A stretch of 49,533 nucleotides of DNA from Rhodospirillales bacterium (GCA_028281785.1 JANQJG010000143.1:1-49533); one strand, 5' to 3'. Positions 9,762-19,032 are shown, numbered from the stretch's first letter. Numbers and translations are program-made. The notes: generated by a model not told the origin, from the sequence alone.

Positions 9762-11105
9762 ATGACCTCCGCTGCCGAACAATTCGCCGCCAACATTAAC
9801 TTCAGCGCGTTCAGCAAGGCGACCGAGCTCAAGAAGCGACTCTGGTTCACGCTCGGAATGCTGGTCGTCTATCGGCTCGGCACCTACATTCCGTTGCCGG
9901 GGATCGACGCTGTCGTTCTGCAGGATATCTTCGCCCGACAGGCGGGCGGCATTCTGGGGATGTTCGACATGTTCGCCGGCGGCGCCTTGAGCCGCATGAC
10001 GATCTTCGCCCTGAACATCATGCCCTACATCTCCGCCGCCATCATCATGCAGCTGATGACGGCGGTATCGCCGCGGCTTGAGCAGCTCAAGAAGGAGGGC
10101 GAATCCGGCCGCCGAACGATCAATCAGTACACGCGCTACGGCACGGTGCTGATCACGGCCGTGCAGGCCTATGGCATCGCGGTCGCCCTGGAGGGCATGT
10201 CGTCGAGCGCCGGCCCGGCGGTGCACAACCCGGGTTGGTTTTTCCGCTTCACCATCGTCATCACGTTGGTCGGCGGCACCATGTTCCTCCTGTGGCTGGG
10301 CGAACAGGTGACCCAGCGCGGGGTCGGCAACGGCATCTCCCTGATCATTTTTGCCGGGATCGTCGCCAACCTGCCGACCGCGCTCGTGGGTACGCTGGAG
10401 ATGGGGCGAACCGGAGCGCTCTCCACCCTGTTCATCATCTTCCTGCTGTTGATGGCCGCCGGTGTCATCGCCTTCATCATCTTCGTCGAGCGCGCCCAGC
10501 GACGCATCGTCATTCAGTATCCTAAACGGCAGATAGGCAACCGGATGACCGGGGGCGAGAGCTCCCATCTGCCGCTGAAGATCAACACCGCCGGTGTCAT
10601 CCCGCCGATTTTCGCCAGCTCGATCCTGCTGATGCCGATCACGGCGCTGAACTTCTGGTCCGGGCAGGGGCCTGAATTCCTGACCACGATCGCCGCCTAT
10701 CTGGGGCGCGGTCAGCCGGTCTATCTGCTGGTCTACATCGGCATGATCGTGTTCTTCGCTTTCTTCTACACGGCCATCGTATTCAATCCCGCCGATACGG
10801 CGGATAACCTGAAGAAGTATGGCGGCTTCGTGCCCGGCATTCGGCCCGGAAAGAATACCGCGGAATTCCTGGACCGTGTCCTTACACGGCTGACCACGGT
10901 CGGGGCCGCGTATCTTGCCGCGGTATGCCTGCTGCCGGAGATTCTGATCTCGCGATACTCGGTACCGTTCTATTTCGGCGGCACGAGTCTGCTGATCGTC
11001 GTGACCGTCACCTTGGACACCGTGGGGCAGATCCAATCGCATCTGTTGGCCCACCAATACGAAGGATTGATCAAGAAAGCAAAATTGCGGGGGAGACGAG
11101 GATGA
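9762..11105 (+). CDS. secY: Protein translocase subunit SecY
   Basis: SecY is the channel of the Sec translocon in the inner membrane. The 447-residue product has ten predicted hydrophobic segments and conserved motifs: YRLGTYIPLPGID near TM1, the plug-region GMFDMFAGGALSRM, and the cytosolic C-terminal YEGLIKKAKLRGRRG. Its TGA overlaps the adk ATG (ATGA). Confidence 0.98.
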   Translation: MTSAAEQFAANINFSAFSKATELKKRLWFTLGMLVVYRLGTYIPLPGIDAVVLQDIFARQAGGILGMFDMFAGGALSRMTIFALNIMPYISAAIIMQLMTAVSPRLEQLKKEGESGRRTINQYTRYGTVLITAVQAYGIAVALEGMSSSAGPAVHNPGWFFRFTIVITLVGGTMFLLWLGEQVTQRGVGNGISLIIFAGIVANLPTALVGTLEMGRTGALSTLFIIFLLLMAAGVIAFIIFVERAQRRIVIQYPKRQIGNRMTGGESSHLPLKINTAGVIPPIFASSILLMPITALNFWSGQGPEFLTTIAAYLGRGQPVYLLVYIGMIVFFAFFYTAIVFNPADTADNLKKYGGFVPGIRPGKNTAEFLDRVLTRLTTVGAAYLAAVCLLPEILISRYSVPFYFGGTSLLIVVTVTLDTVGQIQSHLLAHQYEGLIKKAKLRGRRG

Positions 11106-11746
11106 ACCTGATCCTGCTGGGCGCGCCCGGCGCCGGCAAGGGCACCCAGGCCAAACGCCTTGAGGATGCCTACAGTCTGGTCCAGTTGTCCACGGGTGAC
11201 ATGCTCCGCGCGGAGGTCGCGTCCGGGAGCGAGGTTGGAAAAAAGGCCGCGGAAATCATGGAATCGGGCGCGCTGGTGCCCGACGAGCTGATCATCGCGA
11301 TGATCTCGTCCCGCCTCGACAAGGCCGACTGTCGGAAGGGGTTCATTCTCGACGGGTTTCCCCGGACCGCGCCGCAGGCGGAGGCCCTGGACCGCTTGCT
11401 CGAGGAAAAGAACCTGAAGCTCGATCATGTGATCGAGATCAAAACCGACGACGAGGCGATGGTCGAGCGGATCACCGGCCGGTTCAGCTGCGCGAAATGC
11501 GGCGCCGGCTACCACGACGAGTATCAGCGGCCGAAAGTGGATGGCGTTTGCGACAAATGCGGCGGCACCGAGTTCAAACGCCGGGCCGACGACAATGAGG
11601 AGACGGTCCGCGCGCGGCTCACGGCCTACCACAATCAGACGGCGCCCATCATCGACTATTATCGGGCGAGTGGCGTTCTGGAAGCCGTGGACGGAATGGC
11701 GCCCATCGACGACGTCACGTCTCAGTTGAAGGGGCTTGTGGGATAG
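11102..11746 (+). CDS. adk: Adenylate kinase, zinc-type LID
   Basis: It interconverts ATP + AMP and 2 ADP. The start at 11102 gives MNLILLGAPGAGKGTQAKRL, with the P-loop at residues 7-15; upstream in-frame codons belong to secY. The long LID carries Cys130, Cys133, Cys150 and Cys153 as two CXXC pairs, so a structural zinc is expected. DGFPRT (84-89) is the AMP-binding signature. Length 214 matches the long bacterial form. It is coupled to secY, as is common in this operon. Confidence 0.98.
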   Translation: MNLILLGAPGAGKGTQAKRLEDAYSLVQLSTGDMLRAEVASGSEVGKKAAEIMESGALVPDELIIAMISSRLDKADCRKGFILDGFPRTAPQAEALDRLLEEKNLKLDHVIEIKTDDEAMVERITGRFSCAKCGAGYHDEYQRPKVDGVCDKCGGTEFKRRADDNEETVRARLTAYHNQTAPIIDYYRASGVLEAVDGMAPIDDVTSQLKGLVG

Positions 11747-11761
11747 ACGAGACCTGCCGTG

Positions 11762-11789
11762 TTGACTTGGGAGAGCGACCTCCTATAAT
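11762..11789 (+). promoter_or_regulatory. Near-consensus sigma-70 type promoter before rpsM
   Basis: TTGACT (11762-11767) and TATAAT (11784-11789) are separated by 16 bp in the 109-bp gap between adk and rpsM. This is one mismatch from the full consensus at -35 and exact at -10. It would start an alpha-operon transcript with a leader of about 60 bases for rpsM-rpsK-rpoA-rplQ, separate from read-through out of the S10-spc run. The sites are seen; the activity is inferred. Confidence 0.7.
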
Positions 11790-11855
11790 CCCGCGCCTCC
11801 CATTTCACGGCGCGGCGTGTTGGCATATGCGATCTGGGCATAGGGAGAACGGACT

Positions 11856-12233
11856 TTGGCCCGAATAGCCGGTGTAAACATTCCGACCCAAAAGCGGGTC
11901 GTGATTGCGTTGACCTATATCCACGGGATAGGGCGAACCAGTGCCCGAAAGATCTGCGAGCAGGTCGGAATCCCGCCCGAGCGGCGTGTCAATGAGTTGA
12001 CCGATGACGAGGCGGGGCGGATCCGCGAGATCGTCGACGGTCAATTCGTCGTCGAGGGCGACCTGCGGCGCGAGATGTCGATGAACATCAAGCGCTTGAT
12101 GGATCTCGGGTGCTATCGTGGGCTGCGCCATCGCCGCGGTCTCCCCGTGCGCGGCCAGCGAACGCATACCAACGCCCGGACCCGCAAGGGACCGGCACGT
12201 CCGATCGCGGGCAAGAAGAAGGCGACCAGGTAG
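11856..12233 (+). CDS. rpsM: 30S ribosomal protein S13 (TTG start)
   Basis: S13 forms intersubunit bridges and contacts P-site tRNA. The product [19 protein letters not shown] with [29 protein letters not shown] and the C-terminal [21 protein letters not shown] basic tail is unmistakable. The start codon is TTG at 11856; no ATG or GTG fits the conserved N-terminus. AGGGAGAACGG upstream is the likely SD. A weak start may lower its translation. Confidence 0.97.
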   Translation: MARIAGVNIPTQKRVVIALTYIHGIGRTSARKICEQVGIPPERRVNELTDDEAGRIREIVDGQFVVEGDLRREMSMNIKRLMDLGCYRGLRHRRGLPVRGQRTHTNARTRKGPARPIAGKKKATR

Positions 12234-12246
12234 GGGAATACTCACA

Positions 12247-12639
12247 ATGGCCAGACCCACTACGCAGCGTCCGCGCCGCCGGGAACGCAAGAACATCGCA
12301 TCGGGTGTCGCGCATGTGAGCGCGACCTTCAACAACACGATGATCACGATCACCGACGTTCAGGGCAACGCCATCTCGTGGTCCTCGGCGGGCAGTCAGG
12401 GCTTCAAGGGATCCCGGAAATCGACGCCCTACGCGGCGCAGATGGCCGCCGAGGATGCCGGACGAAAGGCCATGGAGCACGGGATGAAAACCCTGGAGAT
12501 CGAGGTCAAGGGGCCGGGGTCGGGCCGGGAGTCCGCTCTTCGTGCGTTGCAGGCCGTCGGCTTTACCATTACCGCCATCCGGGATGTGACCCCGATCCCG
12601 CACAACGGATGCCGACCGCGCAAGCGGCGGCGGGTTTAG
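12247..12639 (+). CDS. rpsK: 30S ribosomal protein S11
   Basis: S11 forms the platform near the E-site mRNA path. I chose the start [20 protein letters not shown] at 12247; longer frames upstream overlap rpsM. The 130-residue product has [39 protein letters not shown] and the end [15 protein letters not shown]. Confidence 0.98.
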   Translation: MARPTTQRPRRRERKNIASGVAHVSATFNNTMITITDVQGNAISWSSAGSQGFKGSRKSTPYAAQMAAEDAGRKAMEHGMKTLEIEVKGPGSGRESALRALQAVGFTITAIRDVTPIPHNGCRPRKRRRV

Positions 12640-12667
12640 GCGAGCATTAGGTTCGACTCTGAATCGA

Positions 12668-12720
12668 CGCCTCGCTTCGAAGACAGGCGAGATTTTCTAA
12701 AGGGGGGTCCCGGCGAGGCG
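12668..12720 (+). promoter_or_regulatory. Complementary segments in the rpsK-rpoA gap (candidate leader structure)
   Basis: CGCCTCGC (12668-12675) is perfectly complementary to GCGAGGCG (12713-12720). The inner CTCGC (12671-12675) can instead pair with GCGAG (12687-12691), which is followed by ATTTTCT. The two pairings exclude each other. This may be an attenuator or a translational control element for rpoA; function is inferred only from the complementarity. Confidence 0.3.
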
Positions 12721-12755
12721 GTCAGGATCCCCATGCCGAGTATGAGGTTCTATCG

Positions 12756-13772
12756 GTGATTCAAAAGAATTGGCAGGAACTGATCAAGCCCGCGAAGATC
12801 GACGTGGTCCCGGGTTCCGATCCATCGCGCACGGCGACCCTGGTGGCCGAGCCGCTTGAGCGGGGGTTCGGTCTGACCCTCGGAAACGCGTTGCGGCGGA
12901 TCCTGCTGTCGTCCTTGCAGGGTGCCGCCGTTACCTCTGTGCAGATCGACGGCGTTCTGCATGAGTTTTCCTCGATCCCCGGCGTTCGCGAAGACGTGAC
13001 CGACGTTGTTCTCAATATCAAGTCCATCGGTCTTCGCATGAGCGGCGAGGGCCCCAAGCGCATGCTCTTGCGCGCCGACGGTCCCGGTGAGATCACGGCC
13101 GGAATGATCGAGACGGGCCATGACATCGAGATCATGGACCCCGACAGCGTCATTTGCACCCTCGCGGAAGGCGCGCGCATCTCCATGGAGATGACCGTGG
13201 AGACCGGGAAGGGATATGTTCCGGCCTCGCAGAACCGGCCCGAGGACCCGCCCATTGGGCTGATCCCCATCGACGCCGTCTTCTCGCCGGTCCGCAAGGT
13301 CACCTACCGCGTCGACGACGCCCGCGTCGGTCAGGTGACGGACTACGACAAGCTGTCGCTGGAGGTGACCACGAATGGCGCGGTTTCCCCGGACGACGCG
13401 GTCGCGCTTTCGGCTCGGATCCTTCAGGATCAGCTCCAGCGGTTCATCAATTTCGAGGAGCCGGAGACGGCCGTCGAGACCGAACGCAAGGACGACCTGC
13501 CGTTCAACAAGAACCTGCTGCGCAAGGTCGAGGAGTTGGAGCTTTCCGTCCGCTCCGCCAATTGCTTGAAGAACGACAACATCATCTATATCGGCGATCT
13601 GGTCCAAAAGACCGAGGCGGAAATGCTGCGCACGCCGAACTTCGGACGCAAGTCGCTGAATGAAATCAAGGAGGTGCTGGCGCAGATGGGCTTGCATCTC
13701 GGGATGGATATCCCCAACTGGCCGCCCGAGAACATCGAGGAACTGGCCAAGAAGCTGGAAGATCCGTTTTAA
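12756..13772 (+). CDS. rpoA: RNA polymerase alpha subunit
   Basis: Alpha nucleates RNA polymerase assembly and contacts UP elements and activators. The 338-residue product starts with GTG ([17 protein letters not shown]). The N-terminal domain has [22 protein letters not shown]; the C-terminal domain has [20 protein letters not shown] and [16 protein letters not shown]. It is 116 bp from rpsK, the widest gap inside the alpha operon. Confidence 0.98.
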   Translation: MIQKNWQELIKPAKIDVVPGSDPSRTATLVAEPLERGFGLTLGNALRRILLSSLQGAAVTSVQIDGVLHEFSSIPGVREDVTDVVLNIKSIGLRMSGEGPKRMLLRADGPGEITAGMIETGHDIEIMDPDSVICTLAEGARISMEMTVETGKGYVPASQNRPEDPPIGLIPIDAVFSPVRKVTYRVDDARVGQVTDYDKLSLEVTTNGAVSPDDAVALSARILQDQLQRFINFEEPETAVETERKDDLPFNKNLLRKVEELELSVRSANCLKNDNIIYIGDLVQKTEAEMLRTPNFGRKSLNEIKEVLAQMGLHLGMDIPNWPPENIEELAKKLEDPF

Positions 13773-13813
13773 GGGCAAGAACCGGCATATAGCCGAGGCG
13801 AGGAGTTAGAGCC

Positions 13814-14248
13814 ATGCGTCACCGTATGAGCGGCCGCAAGCTGAACCGGACAAGCAGTCATCGCAAGGCGATGCTCTCCAACATGGCGGTTTCCCTGCTC
13901 ACCCATGAGCAGATCCAGACCACCTTGCCGAAGGCGAAGGAGTTGCGCCGGGTCGCCGATCGCATGGTGACGCTGGGCAAGCGTGGCGATCTCCACGCGC
14001 GCCGGCAGGCCTATGCCTTCCTCGGCGATGACGACACGGTGCGCAAGCTGTTCAGCACCCTGGCCGACCGTTATCGGGAGCGTCCCGGCGGGTATACGCG
14101 CGTTCTCAAGGCCGGCTTCCGCCATGGCGACTGCGCGCCCATGGCTGTCATCGAACTGGTTGACCGCGATCCCGAAGCCAAGGGCGCGGCCGACAAGGCC
14201 CGCCTCGCGGCGGAGGCCGAGGCCGCGGAGGTCGCCGAGGCGGAATAG
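13814..14248 (+). CDS. rplQ: 50S ribosomal protein L17
   Basis: L17 lies near the tunnel exit. The 144-residue product begins [20 protein letters not shown] and has [18 protein letters not shown]; the last 18 residues form a short Ala/Glu-rich tail. It is the last gene of the ribosomal run and is followed by a terminator. Confidence 0.98.
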   Translation: MRHRMSGRKLNRTSSHRKAMLSNMAVSLLTHEQIQTTLPKAKELRRVADRMVTLGKRGDLHARRQAYAFLGDDDTVRKLFSTLADRYRERPGGYTRVLKAGFRHGDCAPMAVIELVDRDPEAKGAADKARLAAEAEAAEVAEAE

Positions 14249-14275
14249 GCCGATATCGTTCAACTGGCCTGATGA

Positions 14276-14301
14276 AGGGGCGGCCTTTCGGCTGCCCTTT
14301 T
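14276..14301 (+). terminator. Rho-independent terminator after rplQ
   Basis: GGGCGGC (14278-14284) pairs with GCTGCCC (14291-14297), one G-U wobble, six-base loop, followed by TTTT. It sits 27 bp after rplQ, closes the plus-strand ribosomal run and faces the 3' end of the minus-strand gene at 14317. Confidence 0.75.
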
Positions 14302-14316
14302 GCTCTTGATCGTCGA

Positions 14317-15165
14317 TCAGCGACTATCGGTTTGTTGCAGAACGCCGTTTCCCACCGCCGCCGCCCAGGCGCGGGGCGTATTGGTTGTGATTTCGTCGCA
14401 GCCGGCGTCGATGGCGGTCTGCAGATCCTCGGCCGCGCCGGGCGGGCCGTGGTCGATCGTCCAGCAATCCACCCGATGGCCGCGTTCGCGAAGGCGCTCG
14501 ACGAGCCCGTCCTCCCGCTGCCGCGACGACCGGACGAGCTTGCGGTGGAGATAGATCGTGTCGGCCTCGGGCGCCGTTTCCTGAACCAGTCTCAGCACAT
14601 CGGCGCCGCCGAAGGCGCCGGCGGCCTCGGTCGGGTCGTAACCGAGCGCGAGCCCCACGACTTCCTTGCCAAGGCGGGTGACGGCTTCCCAATCATAGCC
14701 GCCGAGGATGAAGCGTTCGGCGAGGCCGTGCAGCGCCCGGGTAAAGCCCCTGGCTGCTGCAGTATCGATTTCCTCCGCCGTCACGCAAAGATCGAGCTGC
14801 ACGCGGGCACGCGGGTCCGTCGGGGCTCCGCCCACGATGTCCACCAGCTCGTCGAGGAGGAGCGGCCGCTCGCTGGGCGCCTCGCGCATCCGCAGCCGCG
14901 CGATCGCGGCGGCGTCGACGGCGGCGACGGGTCCGCGACCTGTGGATTCATGCTCGAGCTGGGCATCGTGCAAGCAGACGAAGCGACCGCAGGCAAGGGG
15001 ACGGATATCGACTTCGAGGCTGGCGCCGGCGGCGAGGCCGGCCCGCAGGTTGCGGCGGGAAAACGGCGGGTCCTCGGCGCATTGCCGAAGCTTGTGCCAT
15101 TTCAACCGCACCACTCGCCCGGCATGTTTGATTTCCGTGGCTGCGTTTTCTGCGGGGAATGACAT
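14317..15165 (-). CDS. Glycerophosphodiester phosphodiesterase-like protein
   Basis: The GDPD family cleaves glycerophosphodiesters to glycerol-3-phosphate and an alcohol in a TIM barrel. Visible family features are ASLEVDIRPLACGRFVCLHD, with the metal-site E-x-D and the second His-Asp, and a C-terminal HRVDCWTIDHG and DAGCDEITTNTPRA segment resembling V-x-x-WTVN and GVDGIITD. The usual N-terminal HRG triad is not clear: the equivalent stretch reads WHKLRQ. The start ATG at 15165 has GGAGGAAACC upstream. No signal peptide is seen, so a cytoplasmic enzyme. Substrate unknown. Confidence 0.75.
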   Translation of the reverse strand: MSFPAENAATEIKHAGRVVRLKWHKLRQCAEDPPFSRRNLRAGLAAGASLEVDIRPLACGRFVCLHDAQLEHESTGRGPVAAVDAAAIARLRMREAPSERPLLLDELVDIVGGAPTDPRARVQLDLCVTAEEIDTAAARGFTRALHGLAERFILGGYDWEAVTRLGKEVVGLALGYDPTEAAGAFGGADVLRLVQETAPEADTIYLHRKLVRSSRQREDGLVERLRERGHRVDCWTIDHGPPGAAEDLQTAIDAGCDEITTNTPRAWAAAVGNGVLQQTDSR

Positions 15166-15300
15166 TGCCGGGTTTCCTCCATTAAGTCCCTATATTCGGT
15201 CGGGGGACAGGCAAACCCGGTAACCTCTCCGCCCGTCGAGAACTCCAGGGGACTATTTTTGATGAGATTTCCTCGACTGGCAACAGGAAGGGGACAAGCC

Positions 15301-15384
15301 GTGACAGATCGGGGGAGCGGGCGTCCGCGCAAATTACCGCTTGAGGCCGAGTCCGACTCGGCCATTGCTGCGTGTCGGTGCTAA
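15301..15384 (+). CDS. Possible 27-residue small ORF upstream of the protease gene
   Basis: A GTG at 15301 follows GGAAGGGGACAAGCC, a good ribosome-binding site, and opens 27 codons (VTDRGSGRPRKLPLEAESDS then AIAACRC) ending in TAA, 45 bp before the protease start. I do not recognise the peptide. It could be a leader peptide or chance; coding evidence is only the SD and spacing. Confidence 0.2.
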   Translation: MTDRGSGRPRKLPLEAESDSAIAACRC

Positions 15385-15428
15385 ACTTCGCAAGCCGGGT
15401 GGATGTGGTCGACAGCATGGAGGGATGC

Positions 15429-16853
15429 ATGCGGCTGGGGAGAGCTTCGGGTTGGATCAGCTTGGCGGCGGCCGGCATCGTTCTGGTGGCGGGTGCTGCT
15501 GGCGCCCAGGACAAGCGACCGCCTGCCTCGGCGGCCGAGATCCAGCTTTCCTTCGCGCCTCTTGTGGAGAGGGCGGCGCCGGCCGTCGTTAACATTTACA
15601 CCCGGAAGGTTGTGCGCACGCGGCAGTTCTCGCCGCTTTTCGACGATCCTTTCTTCCGCCGCTTCTTCGGCGATGATTTCGGCCTCGGACGTCCGCGCGA
15701 GCGGGTGCAGAATTCCCTCGGCTCGGGCGTCATCGTCGACCCGGACGGCATCATCGTCACCAATCACCATGTCGTCGAGGGGGCGGACGAGATCACTGTC
15801 GTGCTCAACGACCGGCGCGAGTTCGAGGCCGAGATCGTCGGTAGCGACGAGCGCACCGACCTTGCGGTTCTTCGTCTCGACGGGACAGGGGGCGAAGGGC
15901 TGCCTTCTTTGGAGTTCCGCGACTCCGACGATCTCGAGGTCGGCGACCTGGTGCTCGCCATTGGCAACCCGTTCGGCGTCGGCCAGACGGTAACCAGCGG
16001 CATCGTCTCCGCCTTGGCCCGCACCCAGGTCGGGGTCAGCGACCTCGGCTTCTTCATTCAGACCGATGCGGCCATCAACCCCGGCAATTCCGGCGGCGCG
16101 CTGATCGGCATGGATGGCCGCCTGGTCGGTGTGAATACGGCGATTTTCTCGAACAGTGGCGGCTCGCACGGCATCGGCTTTGCCATCCCCGCCAATATGG
16201 TGCGGGCGGTGATAGCCGGGATCGTTCAGGGTGGCCGCCTGGTGCGGCCCTGGCTCGGCGTCTCCGGCCAGGCGGTGACCGCGGAGATTGCGGCCTCGCT
16301 GCGGTTGGAGCGGCCGGGTGGGGTCCTGATCAGCGAGCTCCACCCCGGAAGCCCGGTGGCCGAGGCGGGCGTCCGGCCCGGGGACGTGGTTCTCGCCATC
16401 GGTGATCGGGAGGTGGCGAATGCGCAGGCGCTGCGCTACCGCGTCGCGACGCTCTCCATCGGCGAAACCGCGACGCTCAGGCTTTGGCGGAAGGGGCGGG
16501 AGCTCGAGATAGAGGTGTCGCTTATCGCGCCGCCCGAGGATCCGCCGCGCGATACGACGGAACTGCGCGGACAGAATCCGCTGGCCGGCGCCGTTGTCGT
16601 CAACGTGTCTCCCGCGCTTGCCGAGGAGCTCGGCCTCGACGATGACCGGCCGGGCGTGATGGTGCTCGAAACGCTCCGGGGCGGGACCGGGAGACGGCTC
16701 GGCTTCCGGCCCGGGGATCGCGTGCTCGAGGTGAACGGCGTTACCGTGCGTTCGGTGCGCGAGCTTCGTGAAACGCTGGCGGCGGAGAACCGGCGCTGGC
16801 GGATCGCCATCGAGCGCTCCGGTCGCGTCATCAACTGGGTGTTCGAGGGGTGA
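15429..16853 (+). CDS. Periplasmic serine protease of the HtrA/Deg (Do) family
   Basis: It is a quality-control protease/chaperone for misfolded envelope proteins. The chosen start (ATG 15429, GGAGGG upstream) gives a signal peptide of about 26 residues ending AGAAGA|QDK; ATG 15417 is an alternative. The trypsin-like domain has the triad His114 (TNHHVV), Asp144 (ERTDLAVL) and Ser221 (NPGNSGG). Two PDZ domains follow, near 265-360 and 385-470, each with a carboxylate-binding loop region (RPWLGVSG, GVMVLE). The stop overlaps the rarA GTG start (GTGA). Which Deg paralogue it is cannot be told. Confidence 0.93.
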   Translation: MRLGRASGWISLAAAGIVLVAGAAGAQDKRPPASAAEIQLSFAPLVERAAPAVVNIYTRKVVRTRQFSPLFDDPFFRRFFGDDFGLGRPRERVQNSLGSGVIVDPDGIIVTNHHVVEGADEITVVLNDRREFEAEIVGSDERTDLAVLRLDGTGGEGLPSLEFRDSDDLEVGDLVLAIGNPFGVGQTVTSGIVSALARTQVGVSDLGFFIQTDAAINPGNSGGALIGMDGRLVGVNTAIFSNSGGSHGIGFAIPANMVRAVIAGIVQGGRLVRPWLGVSGQAVTAEIAASLRLERPGGVLISELHPGSPVAEAGVRPGDVVLAIGDREVANAQALRYRVATLSIGETATLRLWRKGRELEIEVSLIAPPEDPPRDTTELRGQNPLAGAVVVNVSPALAEELGLDDDRPGVMVLETLRGGTGRRLGFRPGDRVLEVNGVTVRSVRELRETLAAENRRWRIAIERSGRVINWVFEG

Positions 16854-18160
16854 CGACGCTTTTCGAGGCGCAGGCACCACGCCCTCTCGCCGACCGCCTT
16901 CGGCCCAGGGCGCTCGGCGAGGTCGTCGGCCAGGATCATCTGATCGGGCCCGAAGGTCCCATCGGGCGCATGGCGGCAACGGGACGCATGACCTCCGTCG
17001 TGCTATGGGGACCGCCGGGTAGCGGCAAGACGACGATCGCGCGCCTGCTGGCCGAACATACGGATCTGCATTTCGAGCCGCTCTCGGCCGTGTTCTCCGG
17101 CGTCGCCGATCTGCGCCGGGTCTTCGACGCGGCCCGCAAGCGCCGCCAGGACGGCAAGGGCACGCTGCTGTTCATCGACGAGATCCACCGATTCAACCGG
17201 GCCCAGCAGGACGGGTTCCTGCCCTATGTCGAGGACGGCACGGTAATTCTTGTCGGCGCGACCACCGAGAACCCTTCGTTTGAGCTCAACGCGCCGCTGC
17301 TTTCGCGTTGCCAGGTGCTGGTACTGCATCGCCTGAACGACGCCGCCCTCGAGGAGTTGCTGCGACGGGCCGAGGCCGAGGAGGGGAAACCCCTGCCCAT
17401 CGACGCGGAGGCGCGGGCGGGGCTGGCGGCGATGGCCGATGGCGACGGCCGCTATCTCCTCAACATGGCCGAGGTGCTGCTCGACCGGCCGGCCGAGCCG
17501 GTCCTGAGCGCCGCCGCCATGGCGGACTTCGTGCAGCGGCGGCTGCCTCTTTACGACAAGCATCAGGACGGCCACTACAACCTGATCAGCGCCCTCCACA
17601 AAAGCCTGCGGGGGTCTGATACGGACGCCGCGCTATACTGGTTCGCGCGCATGATCGAGGGCGGCGAGGATCCCCGCTATATCGCCCGCCGGCTGACCCG
17701 CTTCGCGGTCGAGGATATCGGGCTCGCCGATCCCCAGGCTTTGCCGCAGGCGCTGGCCGCCTGGGACGCCTATGAGCGGCTGGGCTCGCCGGAGGGCGAG
17801 CTGGCCCTGGTGCAATGCGTCATCTATATGGGCAGCGCGCCCAAGTCGAACGCCGCCTATAAGGCCGAGAAGGCGTCCCGGCGGGCGGCCCGCGAGACCG
17901 GCTCGTTGACGCCGCCGATGCACATACTCAACGCCCCGACCCGGCTGATGAAGGATCTTGGCTATGGCCGGGGCTATGTCTACGACCACGACACCGAGGA
18001 AGGTTTCTCGGGCCAGAACTACTTTCCCGAGGGGATGCCCCGGCAACGGCTCTACACCCCCGGGCAACGGGGCTTCGAGCGCGAGGTCGCCAAGCGGCTC
18101 GACTATTGGGCGCGTCTCCGGCGCGGCGCGCGAACCGAGGACGGAGGATCGGAAGGGTGA
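16850..18160 (+). CDS. rarA: Replication-associated recombination protein A (RarA/MgsA AAA+ ATPase)
   Basis: RarA acts at stalled replication forks and binds SSB in the family. The 436-residue product has Walker A GPPGSGKTT, Walker B LLFIDEIHRFNRAQQDGFLP, sensor-1 VGATTENPSFELN, and the C-terminal tetramerisation region with YDKHQDGHYNLISALHKSLR and GRGYVYDHD. Start is GTG overlapping the protease stop. The following gene overlaps its own stop, so three genes are translationally linked. Confidence 0.95.
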   Translation: MTTLFEAQAPRPLADRLRPRALGEVVGQDHLIGPEGPIGRMAATGRMTSVVLWGPPGSGKTTIARLLAEHTDLHFEPLSAVFSGVADLRRVFDAARKRRQDGKGTLLFIDEIHRFNRAQQDGFLPYVEDGTVILVGATTENPSFELNAPLLSRCQVLVLHRLNDAALEELLRRAEAEEGKPLPIDAEARAGLAAMADGDGRYLLNMAEVLLDRPAEPVLSAAAMADFVQRRLPLYDKHQDGHYNLISALHKSLRGSDTDAALYWFARMIEGGEDPRYIARRLTRFAVEDIGLADPQALPQALAAWDAYERLGSPEGELALVQCVIYMGSAPKSNAAYKAEKASRRAARETGSLTPPMHILNAPTRLMKDLGYGRGYVYDHDTEEGFSGQNYFPEGMPRQRLYTPGQRGFEREVAKRLDYWARLRRGARTEDGGSEG

Positions 18161-19032
18161 GGTTCGACACCGTTCTCGCCATCGACTGGTCGGGGGCCAG
18201 AGGGAACTATCAAGGCATCGCCGTGGCGGAATGCAAGGTCGAGGCGGATGGGCCAAATTTGGTTCCGCCGCCAACCGGGCGCGCGTGGCGGCGCGCGGCG
18301 GTCGCCGACTGGCTTTCCGCGCGGATCGGTCGGGGCGAGCGATTGCTGGTCGGGTTCGACTTCGCCTTCGCGTTTCCTTGGCGGGACGGAGCCGGCTATC
18401 TGCCCGGTCTGTCGGACTCCCGGCCGAACTCGGCCTTCGAGCTTTGGGAGACGGTTGATCGTATTTGCGCGCGGGACGCGGACTTTTTCGGCGGCGCTTT
18501 GGTCGCCGACAGGAGGATCGCGCCGTTCTTCTGGACACGGGGCGGCCGGCCGGAAGGCTTCGCCGAGCGCGCCCGCGAGACCGAGCGACAATGCGCGGCG
18601 GAGGGGCGCGGCCGGCCGGAGAGCGTCTTCAAGCTGATCGGCCCGAAGCAGGTCGGCAAGGCGTCGCTGGCTGGAATGCGGCTGCTCGCCTGGCTCAGGC
18701 GCCGGCACGGGCCGCGCCTGAGGGCTTGGCCTTTCGAGCCCCTCGACGGGGCGAGGTTCGTCTGCGTCGAGATCTTTCCCCGCCTTTTCCTTTCGGCGGC
18801 GGGTATGGGCAGCAGCAAGCTCCGTGATCGGGTATCGGTTGCCCAGGCCGTGGCCCATTTCGGGGCCGCGGCTCCGGTGGACCTTCCGGGCCGCTTCACG
18901 GATCACGAGGCGGACGCGCTGGTTTCGGCCGCGGCTCTGTGTGCCTGGGCCAAGGAGCGGGCTCCCTGGCGGGCGCCCGATGCCTGTGATGGCGCGATTC
19001 GGGAGGGCTGGATCTTCGGAGTCGGCCGGTAA
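18157..19032 (+). CDS. RNase H-fold protein of the DUF429-like type
   Basis: GTG at 18157 overlaps the rarA stop (GTGA) and has GGAGGATCGGAAGG upstream. The 291-residue product starts VRFDTVLAIDWSG; Asp10 on the first strand, the acidic GFDFAFAFP segment and the late DHEADALVSAAAL motif fit a predicted RNase H-like nuclease core as in DUF429 proteins. No signal peptide or membrane segment. Activity has not been shown for close relatives that I can name. Coupling to rarA suggests a DNA-metabolism role, by context only. Confidence 0.6.
   Translation: MRFDTVLAIDWSGARGNYQGIAVAECKVEADGPNLVPPPTGRAWRRAAVADWLSARIGRGERLLVGFDFAFAFPWRDGAGYLPGLSDSRPNSAFELWETVDRICARDADFFGGALVADRRIAPFFWTRGGRPEGFAERARETERQCAAEGRGRPESVFKLIGPKQVGKASLAGMRLLAWLRRRHGPRLRAWPFEPLDGARFVCVEIFPRLFLSAAGMGSSKLRDRVSVAQAVAHFGAAAPVDLPGRFTDHEADALVSAAALCAWAKERAPWRAPDACDGAIREGWIFGVGR

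Noticed and set aside
11747..11855. rpmJ (L36) between adk and rpsM
   Set aside because: No frame in the 109-bp spacer encodes the short Cys/Lys-rich L36 sequence; the spacer holds a promoter instead.
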